From Dasypus novemcinctus (lineage: Eukaryota; Chordata; Mammalia; Cingulata; Dasypodidae): a DNA stretch of 64,000 nucleotides. The stretch spans positions 114,755,263-114,819,262 of the forward strand of contig NC_080677.1 of assembly GCF_030445035.2 (NCBI RefSeq), written 5' to 3'. Shown here piece after piece: positions 1-11,529 of the stretch (position 1 is its first letter; each line of letters starts with the position of its first letter). The notes below the pieces were generated by a model that searched no databases, was not told where the DNA came from, and saw only the letters and a list, made by a program, of their open reading frames with translations. Position numbers and translations under genes: made by a program.

Positions 1-560
1 TGGAAGAACCTTTCAATTGCACTGAACTTGGATTTGAGTTCAGGTCACCTGTGGGGTGGGGCAAAATAAAGGGGTAATCTAGCCACAAAGCAACACTAGT
101 CTGGGCTGCACTACTTCTCCCCTACTCCTCCCCTACTCCTCTTGGCAACCTCGCCTGGTTTGGGCCTAAATAAAGTGGGCATCACTCCCTCCCCCAAAAG
201 GGGAAGGGTTCCATAAGAGGGACCCTACTACTGTGATTTATCTTTAGAGAAGTTGTAGGTTTACAGGAAAACCATGCAGAAAGTAGAGAATTCCCACATA
301 ACACACACACACACAGTGTGCCCAGTTTTCTCTACTGTTAACACTAGTGTGGTCACGTGATGTTTTACCTACTAATAGAGAATGAGAAGTGGGAAGCATC
401 TAGGCAACTATGTAATAATGGGAAATTCCTGACTGGGAAAATGACCTTGTTAGAAAGGAGAAGCTCCTGGAGTTCAACTTTTGGTAGTAGTCTTTTTACT
501 GTGGCACCAACTCAGACCTGCTGAACCGGCTTCTTGCTAGACTTCTTGTACTGATTAGCT
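1..560. other. No gene seen; one short repeat fragment
   Basis: No coding region is recognisable. About 235-365 resembles, in the same orientation, pieces at about 9395-9585 and 55650-55770: an 'agattacag'-like start, then 'cccacata' or 'cccata', then 'taacatctta'-like text. I read it as a minus-strand fragment of one non-coding retroelement family. A short AC run lies at 301-315. Confidence 0.4.
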
Positions 561-890
561 ATTGCCACAAAATGCCCTGTAACAAACTATCCCAAAATGC
601 AATGGCTTAAAACATTTATTCTCTCTCATGCAATTCAGGTCAGCTAGGGGTCAGCTGAGGCTTGCTCAGGGTTGCTTCATGTGAATTCATTTTGGGGCCC
701 CAACTCAAAGAGCAGCTTCTGGGGAAAGCTCTTCTCATGGCAATATTAGAGGGACAAAAGGGTAAGCCCAAATATGCAAGCACATTTCAAGCCTCTCCTT
801 GTATCACATTTGGTAATATAACAGTAATCAAAGCAAGTCTTATGACTCAGTTCAACATCCAAAGAGCTGAAAAATAGATTCGCACTTCTC
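560..890. repeat. Ancient LTR-like interspersed repeat
   Basis: The text 'caatggcttaaaacattta' followed by 'ggtcagctgaggcttg' and 'catttcaagcctctcc' is typical of an old mammalian repeat of ERVL/MaLR-like appearance. I could not assign the subfamily or exact ends. Open frames within it have no protein-like features and are not called. Confidence 0.45.
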
Positions 891-1539
891 CTGGAGGTTG
901 GGGGAAGTGAGTGAATATTTGCTGAACAGTAATCTAATATATGACTACACTGAAAGAAGTAAAGGAACCAATCTCCAGGACCATTCAGATTTGTCTCTTT
1001 TCATTCTACTTTCTGGCTCTTGGGGGTCATTAAATATAAGTCTCTTTATCCTTCCACTAAAGAAAACTTTTAAAATTGGATAAAAAGCATCAAAGAAATA
1101 GTAACAAGGTAGACCTCGAACTGGGAAAAGGATTAGAATTTAAAGAGGTAAATTTAAACTGATTCTTCCCAAGGGGAATTTGCTGATCCAAAAATGTCCA
1201 TTGAAAGAAACAAAGCTGCCTTTGGCCAGTAACTAAAGTCAATGATCCCCCTTCTTGTTAACTACCTGGAGTCATTTGATAATCTAAGGGGAGTAGCTGA
1301 AAAGTGGAGTGGCTTTACGGATAAGTAGGAGTTTAGCTCCTGCTGAAGACAGAGATCCTCTGGTGTTGACTAGGACACTGAAATTTCCTCCTCCTGAAAG
1401 TGAGAGTAGGGACTTGACTCCGGTGGGTAATGGCATAGCCTTGGTCTTGAATTGCTAGCACCATCAGGTGCTAGGTTGAAGGAAACAAAAATGATCTGAT
1501 GCCTACATTACCCTAGCTCTTAATTCCTAGGCGTTATTT

Positions 1540-2720
1540 TTAAAATAAAATGTCCAAGAAACAATCAAAGATTATGGATACACCTTGAGTGAAAACAGTG
1601 CAAATCCAAGCCCAAAAATTATTCTTGTAGAGAATAAAAAAATCTACAGGGGCTCCAAGTATTAGAAATATCAGAAAGAGGTTATAAAATATTTCCTCTT
1701 TTCATGTAGATAAAAGCAAAACTTTAAAATTTCAACAAGGAACTAGAAACTCTGGAAAGTGACACTACCGAGTTGAAAAAAATCTAATAGAGATTTTAAA
1801 ACCAATAAAGACAATCACCAGAAATTAAGTCAACATATGGGTTCTACAAAAGCATAGACTAAGAGGAATAGAAAAATATTTAACTAGAAGGAGAAAATTT
1901 TATCCATTATAAAGCACATAGAGGGAAGCAGATATGGCTCAGGTGATTGGGCTTCTGCTTAGTATATGGGAGGACCCAGATTCGATCCCTGGGGCCTCCT
2001 AGTGAAAAAGAAGAAGAGAAAGCATGCCCATGTGGCGAGCCAAGTGCCCACGTGGTGAGCTGAGTGCCCACGCAAGTGCCTGCTCAAGTGCCCACATGGC
2101 AAGTCAAGCGCCCGTGCAGCAAACCAGTGCCTGTGCGGTGAGCCACTGCCAGCGCAAGTGAGTCACAGAGCAAGATGATGATGCAACGAAAGACAGACAA
2201 AGGGGAGAGTCAAGGTGAAGTGCAGCAGAGACCAGGAACTGAGGTGGTACAATTAACAGGGAACCTCTCCACAACAGAGGTCCCCAGAATCAAATCCAGG
2301 TGAATCTAGAGGAGAAAGACGAGAAGAGAAGACAAAAAAGAGAAACAGATACAGAAGATCACACAGCAAATGGACACAGACAGCAAAAAAACAGCAGGGT
2401 GGGGAGGGGAAGAAAAAAATTTATTAAAAAAAAATAAAGCACATAGAGACAAAAATAATTAAAATATAAAACAGAGAACAAGAGATACATAGGATGCAAT
2501 AAGATGTTCCAATATAATTATTAATAGTATCCCAGAAGGATAAGGGTGAGAGAGAATGGGGTTGAGACATTATTTGGAGGTATGGCTTAGAGTTTCCCAA
2601 AATTGATGAAAGACCTCAATTCATTAATTCAAGATGCCCAGCGATTCCCAAAAAGTAACAATTAGAAAAAAGAAAGTCATGTGCGTTCATTCTGGGGCAC
2701 AGGTTGAAGGGGAAGCCACA
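1540..2720 (+). mobile_element. Degenerate L1 5'/ORF1-like fragment, split by a SINE
   Basis: A-rich plus-strand sequence on both sides of the SINE at 1924-2433 reads continuously once the SINE is removed. It resembles the 5' part of an old L1 (5' UTR/ORF1 region). No reading frame survives and the ends are approximate. It could instead be another A-rich old repeat. Confidence 0.4.
1924..2433 (+). mobile_element. DAS-type SINE, long variant with internal short repeats
   Basis: This element has a tRNA-like head ('tggctcaggtgattggg', then 'agattcgatccct' as box B), a GC-rich body and an A-rich tail. It is flanked by an exact 15-bp target duplication, ataaagcacatagag, at 1909-1923 and 2434-2448. 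The body (about 2021-2165) contains imperfect repeats of a 'gtgcccacgtggtgagc'-like unit. The same repeated motif appears in reverse at about 57950-58085 and 22740-22800, so it marks a subfamily rather than a private change. Confidence 0.9.
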
Positions 2721-2759
2721 AGTATTATAGACTGTATGTGTTGGAACTTGCTCTAGAAT

Positions 2760-3590
2760 CCAATCTGATCATCACTACTTTTAGTTAGGCTGTCTAGATT
2801 GTTTACTTTTAATGTAATTATTGATCTGGTTGCATTTAAATCTACATTAATGCTAGTTTTTTTTCTGATACTTTCTTTTGTTCTCTTTGCCTGCTTTCTT
2901 TTGAATTGAGTATATTTTATTTTTTCATTTGATCTCCACTATTGACTTACTAATTATACCTCCTTTTAAAATTATTTTAGTGGTTAACCTAAAATATACA
3001 TCATTGGCATATCATAGTCTATCTTCAGATAATGCTATACTATTTCACAGAAAGTATAAGAAACAACAGTATAGTTTCAATTCCTTCTTTCCATTCTCTG
3101 TGCTGTTTTTGTCATATATTTTACTTTAACATATGTTATAAACACCAAAATACATCGTTAATATTTTCAAACAATCATTTATCCTTTAAAATATTTTAAA
3201 ATGAGAAAATGTATTATATATTTATCTTCATTTTACCATTTCTTGAGCTCTTAATTTCTTTGTATAGATATAAATGTCTGTCAAGTATCCTACTGAAGAA
3301 CTTTCTTAATATATCCTGTAATACAGGTCAGCTGTCAATGAATTCTCTCAGCTTTCATTAGTCTGAAAAACCTTTTACTTTGACTTCATTCCTGAAAGTT
3401 ATTTTCCTGAATATTGAATTTTGAGTTGACAGGTTTTGTTTTTCCTTTCTTTACTTTCACTCCATTTTCTTCTGACTTGCAAAATTTCTGGTGAGAAGTC
3501 AGCCGTATTATTATTTTTTTCTGATGTATGTAATGTTTCTTTGCTCCCTTGCTGCTTTCAAGATTTTTTTTTTAATCTTTGGTTTTTAGC
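2760..3590 (-). mobile_element. Old L1 fragment, antisense
   Basis: T-rich text such as 'aatgaattctctcagctttc', then 'ttcattcctgaaagtt' and 'gtgagaagtcagccgt', matches the antisense of the L1 ORF1/ORF2 boundary region. The same motifs recur at 18.9-19.2 kb and 48.6-48.85 kb. No reading frame is intact. Confidence 0.65.
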
Positions 3591-4290
3591 AAGTTGATTA
3601 TTGTGGCAGCCATGGAGATGCAATGCTAGGATGTCCTTTGAAGTGAATCTGCAGCAGAGAGCATATTTGACTGATAACCCTAGATGCCATACCTTTTAAT
3701 CCACCATGCCATTTAGAATCAGTCAGTCTATAAAGTGCTGGAAGTCCTACTAAAGGTATTGCTTAAGCACCAACTCAGAGGCAGTACATTGCAGGCATGG
3801 GATGCCATCCTTCCCCATGCTGTATATACATTAAATCAAAGTTCACCTGACACTGTAACCCCAGTAGAAAGAAAACATGGGTCTAGGAAATAAGAGGTGG
3901 GAGAAGAAGTGACCCCATTTACTATTGCTCCCAAGATCTACTGGGGACTTTGTGCTTCTATTCTGAAATGCTGGGTTTTGGAGGGTAAAAGGTCCTGGTA
4001 CCCGAAAGGTCCAAAGGACCCAGAAAGGGTCCCATTTAACTGTAAGCTACTATTGCCAGCAGTGCACTTTGAATTCCCTGTGACCAGGGACAAACAAGTA
4101 AGAAGATAGTCACCATCTTGGCAGGGGTAATTGAATCTGATCACTAATAGGAGGTAGAGCTGTTTTTACAGAAGAGGGACTTAGAGATATACATGTGGAA
4201 CACAGGTTATCCACTTGTGTGCATCTTGGTACTCCCTTCCCAGTTTTACCTGTGAGTGAATGCCTGCATCAATTCTGGCCTTAGAAGTCT
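3590..4290 (+). mobile_element. ERV-L-like internal remnant
   Basis: Parts of this stretch align by eye with the pol end and dUTPase part of the better-preserved ERV-L copy at 33.9-34.5 kb. At 3890-3960 it has 'gggagaagaagtgacccc', and at 4125-4230 'gaatctgatcactaatagg' followed by 'gtggaacacaggtta'. The order and spacing match. It is heavily decayed, with frameshifts and stops. No LTRs could be assigned at its ends. Confidence 0.5.
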
Positions 4291-5340
4291 GTGATTAACA
4301 AGAGCTCAGACTCCTCAGAAATGAAGTTTTTAGTTACACCTTCAGGAAAGCTTTCAAGACCTTCCAAGATGATGGCTGAAGGAGAAGTTTAGAAAGTGGA
4401 TCTGCGGCAGCCTTGAAGTTCCACTGCACAGATGTCCCTTCAGGAAAACTTGCTGCAATGGTCATAGTTAACTGACACACCTTTGGATCCACAGCAATTT
4501 CTGGTCATTACTAGTTCTGACTTTGGGAGAGGTGGCACAGGTGGAATGGAGAAAGTAGTTATTTATATAAAGAGGTCAAAGAACTTAGAAATAATTTGGC
4601 AGGAGTTGGGTACAATAGAAAAACAGTAGGCAAGTGGATGAGGTGGAGTGAGCAGAATTGTAGAGGGAGAGGATGATATAGACAAACTATATGAATCTCA
4701 AGAAACTGAGAGGTTTATAAAAGAAGGGCTAAATAAAAGCCTGAAAGCAAAAATAAAGGGCAATAATGACACCATGCTGTCTATATCCCCTGAAGTATGT
4801 GAGGTGTAAGATAATAAACATCTTTTGGTGATGTGGTGTCTTTAGAGGACATCTCTATTTTAGTAAATTCGGTGAATAGAGAGAATGATCTGGAAAAATG
4901 TTACAGGTATTTTGTTGATTGAAGAAGGATCAAAGTGTAAATATCAAAGAACTCACTGAAAGGGTTTGGGAGAAGGGAAGAGGTGAGAATTGAGACAGGT
5001 GACAGAAAAAACAAAGCGCTATGGTGGTAAAAGGAAACGAATCAATAATATACATTTTTAGCTCTGTGGGTACAGAATTTTGCTTTTTGAAGTGTGTCCA
5101 AGAACCAACATTGTTGGTGTTTCTTAGACATGCAGAATCTCAGGTGAATCAGAATATGCATTTTAACAGGATCTCAGGGTATCTCTTATGTGTATTGACG
5201 TTGGAGACGCACTGGTGTAATAGGCCTAAGTTGTTTTTGCTTGTATGGCATTCATTCTGTTTTATTCCTGGTAATTTTTATTCTGATAATTTCTCTTGAG
5301 GGAGCATAATTTTCCCAATCTGAATTCTTGTGGTTCAAAT
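4290..5340. other. No gene or recognised repeat
   Basis: I see no convincing protein signature on either strand. The stretch is moderately A+G-rich between 4510 and 5000. It may hold the continuation of the upstream ERV remnant, but nothing is diagnostic. Confidence 0.3.
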
Positions 5341-5586
5341 GATGGAGCCACCAGAGATGGAACATGTAATCATGCACTGACCAATCAGAGAACTAAAGAC
5401 CCCTACCCACAGTAATGATTCAGAGTTGGCCTAAGATTAAACATCACCAGTTAGCATTCTTCCAACCCCTCAGCCTCTTGGTTCAGAGATAAGTAAATGG
5501 TCTGAGTCAGTCTAATCAGAGTGATTCCATAAACTTATGTAAGAACTACTAGGAAGAGAGGTTCTCATTTCCACAGGTTCACATTT

Positions 5587-5628
5587 CTAAATCCTCCTGG
5601 ATTCCATGTTGAATCCAGGAGGATTTAG
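5587..5628. repeat. Perfect 18-bp inverted repeat with 6-nt loop
   Basis: The left arm (5587-5604, ctaaatcctcctggattc) and right arm (5611-5628) are exact reverse complements around the loop catgtt. The DNA on either side (5340-6230) holds no recognised gene. The structure could be a remnant of a palindromic DNA transposon or an isolated templated inversion. Confidence 0.9.
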
Positions 5629-6234
5629 ACCCTAGAGCTTTTAGCATCCCTCTGCTACCACACAGAACCTGATAATAAAGCTTGTGCAAAGAAGATCAGA
5701 TCTGAGGGATGGGGAGAGACCTGATGACATTGTTTGAGCCTGTTGATCTATCCTAGGACTTTATAATTATATGAACCAAGGAATTCTCTCTTTTGCCCAA
5801 GACAGTCTGAGTCACCTTTTCTGTTACTTGCAACCAAGAAGTCTTGATACTGGTGTATTATATTATTGATGTCATTGATATCCTGCCTCATATCCCCATT
5901 AGCCCACTGAGTTCACTGCAGCTGCTGATGGTTCATAGTTCCAAGCTTCCTACCTCAAGCACTATGTCTGATTCTTTTCTGTATCACTGTTGGAAGCTTG
6001 GCTGCCAGCTGGAAAAACCTGGAAGGGTGTGGGTATTTGCAACCCTCAAACAATGGGTTTTGGGAAATGGAGGGAAAAAAAACCAGCTTTCTTGTCCTTT
6101 GGCAGGACAATTCTGAGGCGTATTCCACACAGTATCCCAGATGGTCCTCAGCAGGATTGAGCACCAGCTGTCCAGTAGTAAACTGATCGTTAGTGTACCT
6201 CTCCACCCCGTCTCACTTTCCATAATTCCTCACT
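5629..6234. other. No gene seen
   Basis: Short open frames overlap on both strands between 5955 and 6223. None shows a domain, start context or family resemblance, so none is called as coding. Confidence 0.3.
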
Positions 6235-6560
6235 TGTACTATTTGGAATCATTTCCCACATAACTACCTCCACCCAAGTTCTTACCTTAGAGTTTACTTT
6301 TGAAGAAATCCAAACTAATATATCAGTATACAAGCAAATAATCCCCACCAAAATCAAGATATAGAATATTTCACTAACTCTTAACAAGTTTTCTCATCCC
6401 CTCTGCAGTAGATCCTCTCTCCCTACCCCTAGACTCAGGCTACCATTGATCTGCTTTCTTTTATTTATCATATTGCTTTTTATGTACTTTCACATAAAAT
6501 GGAAGCTTGATTTTTAAATTTTTTCATCTTGTTGATTTTATTGCATAGAAGTTAAAAAGA
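6235..6560 (-). mobile_element. Old L1 3' UTR fragment, antisense
   Basis: The order 'caaaatcaagatatagaata', 'ccctctgcagtagatcctc', 'ctaccattgatctgctttct' is the familiar antisense order of old mammalian L1 3' regions. The ends are approximate. Confidence 0.6.
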
Positions 6561-7205
6561 ATGTGTTACATATGCTCAAAACTGTTAGCTTTATCCAAGA
6601 AGAATCCCAGGGACGAACTCATTGATGTCCACTGTTGGGATTCATACATGTCTGAACACCTTTGGGAGACTGAGGGGCAGCCACCAGAAGTCTACCTGTA
6701 GAAGATCCGAAGGTATCTCCTGAGAGAGATTACTCTCCAGGGAAGAAACTAGCATAAAAAAATTGTAAGAAAGCCTTAGTTGGAGGGGCAGAGGATGGCA
6801 CTGAGTCATGTTTGTCACTCAGATTTGTGTCCTAGCCTAGCCCCCCCATAAATTCATATCTGAGTCATGTGGACCCCCAAGTGCAGGTGTATGTACTGGG
6901 GTTAGGAGGAAATGTGAGCTATGAGTCAACACTGAAAGAGCAATTTCTCTAAAATCTCTGTGTGACATTTGTATACAAGAACCATGTCTTTAGTATTCAT
7001 TGATAAAGCATGACATAAAAAGCACATTTCCCAGGGGAACTTTGGCACTTTGAAAAATACAGCATATCTATGATGATGATGCACAGAGAAGGAGGGGGTG
7101 GCAATTAAGAAAGTGACAGCTTGATGAGCACCAGCAACCATGAAGGCTCTTTCACATGGCTTGGCAGGCAACAGAATCCTTAGCAATTACTGCTGCTGAG
7201 AACTA
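6560..7205. other. No gene or recognised repeat
   Basis: Nothing diagnostic on either strand. Confidence 0.3.
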
Positions 7206-7209
7206 CAGA

Positions 7210-7320
7210 GACAATATAGCTTGATAATTAAGAATTTGGACTTCAGGGTCAGATAGGTCTGGATTCAAACCCCACATCTCATTTCATATTACCTACATAG
7301 GATCCCTGCTATAAGTCTTG
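7210..7320 (+). repeat. MIR-like SINE fragment
   Basis: 'gacttcagggtcagatagg' followed by 'ctggattcaaacccc' matches the MIR core region. It is truncated on both sides. Confidence 0.55.
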
Positions 7321-7349
7321 TGCAAACTGATGGTGGGTGTTGAAACTAA

Positions 7350-7450
7350 CAATTCTTTTATTCATTCAGCAAGGCTTATTGAGCACCTACAATGCCCCAG
7401 GCATCACTGAGGATATGGCCGTGAGCAAAACCAAGTGAGCTTTGGATCTA
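7350..7450 (-). repeat. L2-like fragment
   Basis: 'ttattgagcacctacaatgc' and 'ccaggcat' are the typical antisense text of an L2 3' end. Confidence 0.55.
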
Positions 7451-8158
7451 CTCCTTCTTCATGCCTGGGTAGGGTGAACAGGCTCAATTCTGAGTACTTG
7501 TGTCACAAGAATGATTCAACCTGTCCATAGTGTCTTAGTTTTTTGAAGTTATAGACCTTTTGCTACTTCTTCACCAAGCTCCAAGACAATGGAATTAGAA
7601 ATCCACAGCTTTGCCCTACATACTTTCTTCAGTTTCCTCTTGGCTTCCTTCCCTTCCCCATTCCTACACTCCTCCAGCTTCCATTTACTGGGAAGAGGAG
7701 CATTCAAACATTCATCCTTTGATAGCCTTGATAACCTCATTGAGGAAGACAGTTATCTAGTTCCCAGAGACCAGGGAGACCTTATTTAACTTTGACATGC
7801 TTTTTGCTTCTCTGGCTTTATATGGGAAGAGCAAGCCTATAGTCCAGTGTTACAGGTTTATCCCATTTAGGACCCCAATTCTGGGGATCTTTGCCCCATG
7901 CTATTTCTGTCAGAGGCTAGACCGGCTGAAGCCACGCACTCTGCTTGCTTACTACCATGTACCAGGCAGGGGTCTTGAATAAAAAGAACAGATATGGACT
8001 CTGGCTAACATAAGTAGAAAACTAGAAGGATGTTGTATGACTCACAGAACTGGCTGGAAAATGGAGAAACAGGCTTGGAAGATAGGCAGGAACAAGGAGG
8101 CTAGAGCTGGAGCAGTCTGGTTAATACAAATATTTCTGGCACCACATCACCACCACTG
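7450..8158. other. No gene seen
   Basis: Open frames at 7549-7789 overlap in opposite orientation and show no family resemblance. No repeat could be assigned. Confidence 0.3.
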
Positions 8159-8163
8159 CTCCC

Positions 8164-8692
8164 TGTTTCAGTTTGCCAAAGGCTGCCAAGGTCATATACC
8201 AGAACTGGGCTGGCTTTTACAATGGGGATTTATTAGTTTAAAAACTTACAGTTTTGAGGTTGAGAAAATAAAAATGTCCAAATCAGGGCTTCACCAAGCC
8301 ATGCTTTTCTCCCCAAGGGCTGGCTGCTGGTGGCCCTGGATTCCTCTCATCTGGCAAGGCATATGGCAAGGCACATGGTGGCATCTTCCAGTCTCTGCCT
8401 TCTCCTCCAGGCTTCATTGCTTTCTTCTCTGACTGTGGCTTCTCCTCAGCTTCTGGGTATTTCTCTCTGTTCTCCCTGGTCTTATTTCTCTGACTCTGCA
8501 GGTTTTTCTCTGTGTATTCATTCCTTTTATAAAAGGTTCCAGTAAGAAGTCACCCTGGGCTATGCCTTACGGAAGTAATCTAATCAAATGGCCTGAATTT
8601 AATCAAAGGTTCAAAATAAGTTCATACAACAGAAATGAACCAATTTAAGAACATAATTTTGGGGGGGTCCACAAAAGATTCAAACTGCCACA
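8164..8692 (+). mobile_element. Solo LTR with exact 5-bp target duplication
   Basis: The element starts TGTTTCAGTTTGCC and ends CAAACTGCCACA, giving TG...CA ends. It is flanked by the identical 5-mer ctccc at 8159-8163 and 8693-8697. A 529-bp unit with these ends and a 5-bp duplication is what an ERVL/MaLR-class solo LTR leaves behind. Relatives with the same ends lie at 9853, 40413, 47111 and 49512, and in reverse at 45068. The open frames across it are incidental. Confidence 0.85.
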
Positions 8693-8697
8693 CTCCC

Positions 8698-9390
8698 CAT
8701 AGTTCAAATGGCACTATTGCATCTGCTGCATGCCACCACAACAAAATCTGACTAGCCCTTCCTCCTTGCACCACTCACTCCGAATTTTAGAAAGGACATC
8801 TGATTACTTAGCCTAGATGCCTAGGCTGTGCCTCAGCTGTTCAGAAACTCAGGCAAAACTTGGTGCATATTGATTGATTACCCTCTTTATTGCCCACAAC
8901 TCTCCCTGGCTGATACTCCTTCAAATCTTCTAACTGAGGAGTTGGAAAGATCAGAGTTGACCATGGGTCATGGTACAAAGTCATATATCTAAAGGGCTTC
9001 CATCGGTTTTACACTGAAACTATTTAGACACATCATGGTATGGCCAACCTTTGTTTTTTCATTTATGACTTGCCCTTAGTTCCATTGAAGTTCTCTTGCC
9101 CTTTTTCCTCACTTCTAACTTTGCTATGCTTCTATGAAAAACTGTTTGAAACTGCTCTTTCTACTGTATTTTCATTACTAAGCCCCTCTCCCAGACAATC
9201 ATTTCAAACTTCTAGTACTGTATTCTATACCCTTTCCAGCTTTTGAGCCTTTTTTACGCTGGAAAAAATCTGTGTATATGTAGCTCAAGTTATTTCCCTC
9301 CAAGTCTCTCATTCTGCATTCAAACATTTTTATTAACTCTTAAACCTTTCTACTCATAGAATGAGAACTCGTTACAAAAAACCATCCAGT
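8698..9390. other. No gene or recognised repeat
   Basis: Nothing diagnostic on either strand. The open frame at 9040-9246 is low-complexity Ser/Phe/Leu and is not supported. Confidence 0.3.
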
Positions 9391-9394
9391 TTCC

Positions 9395-9585
9395 ATTTTT
9401 TTTATTTAGAGAAATTGTGTGTTTACAGAATAATCATGCATAAACACAGGATTGCCATATACCGTCCTATTTTCAACACCTTGCATTGGTGTTGAGCATT
9501 TGTTTTAATTAATGATATAATATTTTTATAATTGTACTATTAACTATAGTTCATGATTTAACTTAGGTTTCACTGTGCATGAAGT
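9395..9585 (-). mobile_element. Fragment of a non-coding retroelement family
   Basis: 'agaaattgtgtgtttacag' through 'tgccatataccgtcctattt' parallels the texts at 235-365 and 55650-55770. It probably represents the antisense 3' part of the same old repeat. Confidence 0.4.
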
Positions 9586-9598
9586 TTCATGGATTTTT

Positions 9599-9816
9599 TT
9601 TTTTTTTGAGGTACCTCAACTGGGGACTGAACCCAGGATGTTCTATGTGGGAAGCCAGCTCTCAACCACTGAGCCACATTGGCTCCCCTGACTCAGTTTT
9701 ATCACTTGTTTCCTTGTTGTTTGTTTTTCTGTTTTTTGGGAGGCACTGGGCACTGAACCCAGGACCTCCAATGTGGGAAGCAGGTGCTCAACCACTTGAG
9801 CCACATCCACTCCCTC
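9599..9816 (-). mobile_element. Two short DAS-related SINE units in tandem, antisense
   Basis: Two head units ('gaacccaggatgttctatgtg' and 'gaacccaggacctccaatgt' text) lie one after the other, each with a T-rich lead. Near-identical 11-mers, catggattttt (9588-9598) and catgaattttt (9817-9827), flank the pair. This suggests the pair was inserted together or one unit inserted into the tail of the other. Confidence 0.75.
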
Positions 9817-9852
9817 CATGAATTTTTAAAATACTTTTATTCTGTTATCATA

Positions 9853-10354
9853 TGTATTAGTCAGCCAAAAGGGTACTAATACAAAATACCAGAAATTGGT
9901 TGGTTTTTGTAAAGGATATTTATTTGGGGTAGGAGCTTACAGATACCATGCCATAAAGCATAAATTACTTCCTTCATGTGTTGGAGCAAGATGGCCACCA
10001 ACATCTTCGAGAGTTCTGGCTTCCTGGGTTCCTCTCTTCCCGGGTCTTGCTTCTCTCTGGGCTCAGGGCTCTTCTCTATCTGGGGCTTGCTTCTCTTTCC
10101 TCTGTGTGTTTACTTCCCGGGGCTCCTGCTTAAGACTTCAGCATCAAATTTCAACATAAAAATATCTCAACTCTGTCCTTTGCCACGTCTTTTATCTGTG
10201 AGTCCCTACCCCTTGGTGGGTGGGGACTCAACACCCTACTGACATGGCCCGATCAAAGCCCTAATCATAATTTAACCACATCCAGGTACAGAACAGTTTT
10301 CAAACATAATCCAATATCTATTTTTGGAATTCATAACGATATCAAACTGCTATA
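9853..10354 (+). mobile_element. Solo LTR of the TGTATTAG...CTGCCACA family
   Basis: It starts TGTATTAGTCAGCC and ends CAAACTGCTATA, a decayed form of the family end CTGCCACA. Flanks are tcata (9848-9852) and ccata (10355-10359), a 5-bp duplication with one change. Length is 502 bp. Inside is the family motif 'gttggagcaagatggccacc'. Confidence 0.8.
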
Positions 10355-10762
10355 CCATATATAAAATCTAACATTTCCCCTTTAATCATATTCAGATATA
10401 TATTTCAGTACTGTTAATTACATTCACAGTATTGCACTATCATCATCACTACCCATTATGAAAACAGTTCAAGCATTCCAGATAGGAATTTTGCATTTTA
10501 AGCCTTAAATTCCCATTCTCTATCTTCCATCCCAATCCCCTGATAAGCTATAATCTAGATTCTAATTCAATGAGGTTGCTTATTCTAATTATTTCATTTA
10601 AGTGATATCATACAATATTTTTCCTTTTATGCCTGGGTTATTGCACTCAACATGATGTCTTTAAGGTTCAGTCATGTTGCATGTACCAGGACTTCATTGT
10701 TTTTTCAATATTCTATTGTCTGTACATTCCAAATTTTGTTTATCCATTCATCAGTTGATGGA

Positions 10763-10850
10763 CACCCGAGTTGCTTCCATCTTTTGACAATTGTAAATCT
10801 TACTGCCACCCGAGTTGCTTCCATCTTTTGACAATTGTAAATCTTACTGC
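10763..10850. repeat. Exact 44-bp tandem duplication
   Basis: The 44-mer at 10763-10806 is repeated without a mismatch at 10807-10850. Both copies begin cacccgagttgcttcc and end atcttactgc. Perfect identity inside an otherwise decayed L1 indicates a recent duplication or a copy error. Confidence 0.95.
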
Positions 10851-11102
10851 TATGATCTGTGTACAAGTATCTGTTCAAGACCCTGCTTTCAATTCTTTTG
10901 GGTATATACTCATTAGTGTGATTGCTGGATCATATGGTAATTCTATACTTAGCTTTCTCAGGAACCCCATACCGTTTTCCACAGCAGCTACACTATTTTA
11001 CATTCCCAGCAGCAATGAATGAGGATTTCTATTTCTCCACATCCTCTTTAACATTTGTAATTTTCTACTTTTTAAAAAAGTAATGGTATCTCATTGTGAT
11101 AT

Positions 11103-11138
11103 TGGTTTGCATTTCCCTGATGGTTTGCATTTCCCTGA
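11103..11138. repeat. Exact 18-bp tandem duplication
   Basis: tggtttgcatttccctga occurs twice back to back (11103-11120 and 11121-11138) in the same L1 fragment as the 44-bp duplication. Confidence 0.95.
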
Positions 11139-11529
11139 TGGCTAATGATATGAACATCTTTCCATGTGCTTTTTGTATATCTCCTTTGGAAGATATTTAT
11201 TCTTTTGCCCATCTTTAAATTGTGTTGTTTGTCTTTTTGTTGTTAAGTTGAAGGATTTCTTTATATAATCTGGGTATTAAACCAAATATTTTCTCCCATT
11301 GTATAGGTTGTCTTTTTACTTTCATGACAAAGTCTTTCAAGGCACAAACATTTTAAATTTTGATGAGGTCCCATTTAATATTTTTACTTTTGTTGCTTGT
11401 GCTTTGGGTTGTAAAGTCTAAGAAACCATCGCCTAACACACAGTCCTGAAGATGGTTCCCTACATTTTCTTCCAGGAGTTTGACAATTCTGACTGTTATA
11501 TTTAGGTCTTTGATCCAGTTTGATTTGAT

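Larger units (their letters stand above)
10365..11529 (-). mobile_element. L1 3' end (ORF2 C-terminus and 3' UTR), antisense
   Basis: The antisense order is typical of an L1 3' third: 'catccattcatcagttgatgg'-like text, then 'gggtatatactcattagtg', 'tggtatctcattgtgat', 'ttctcccattgtatagg', and finally ORF2 C-terminal antisense up to 11530. Two private tandem duplications lie within it, at 10763-10850 and 11103-11138. No reading frame is intact. Confidence 0.8.
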
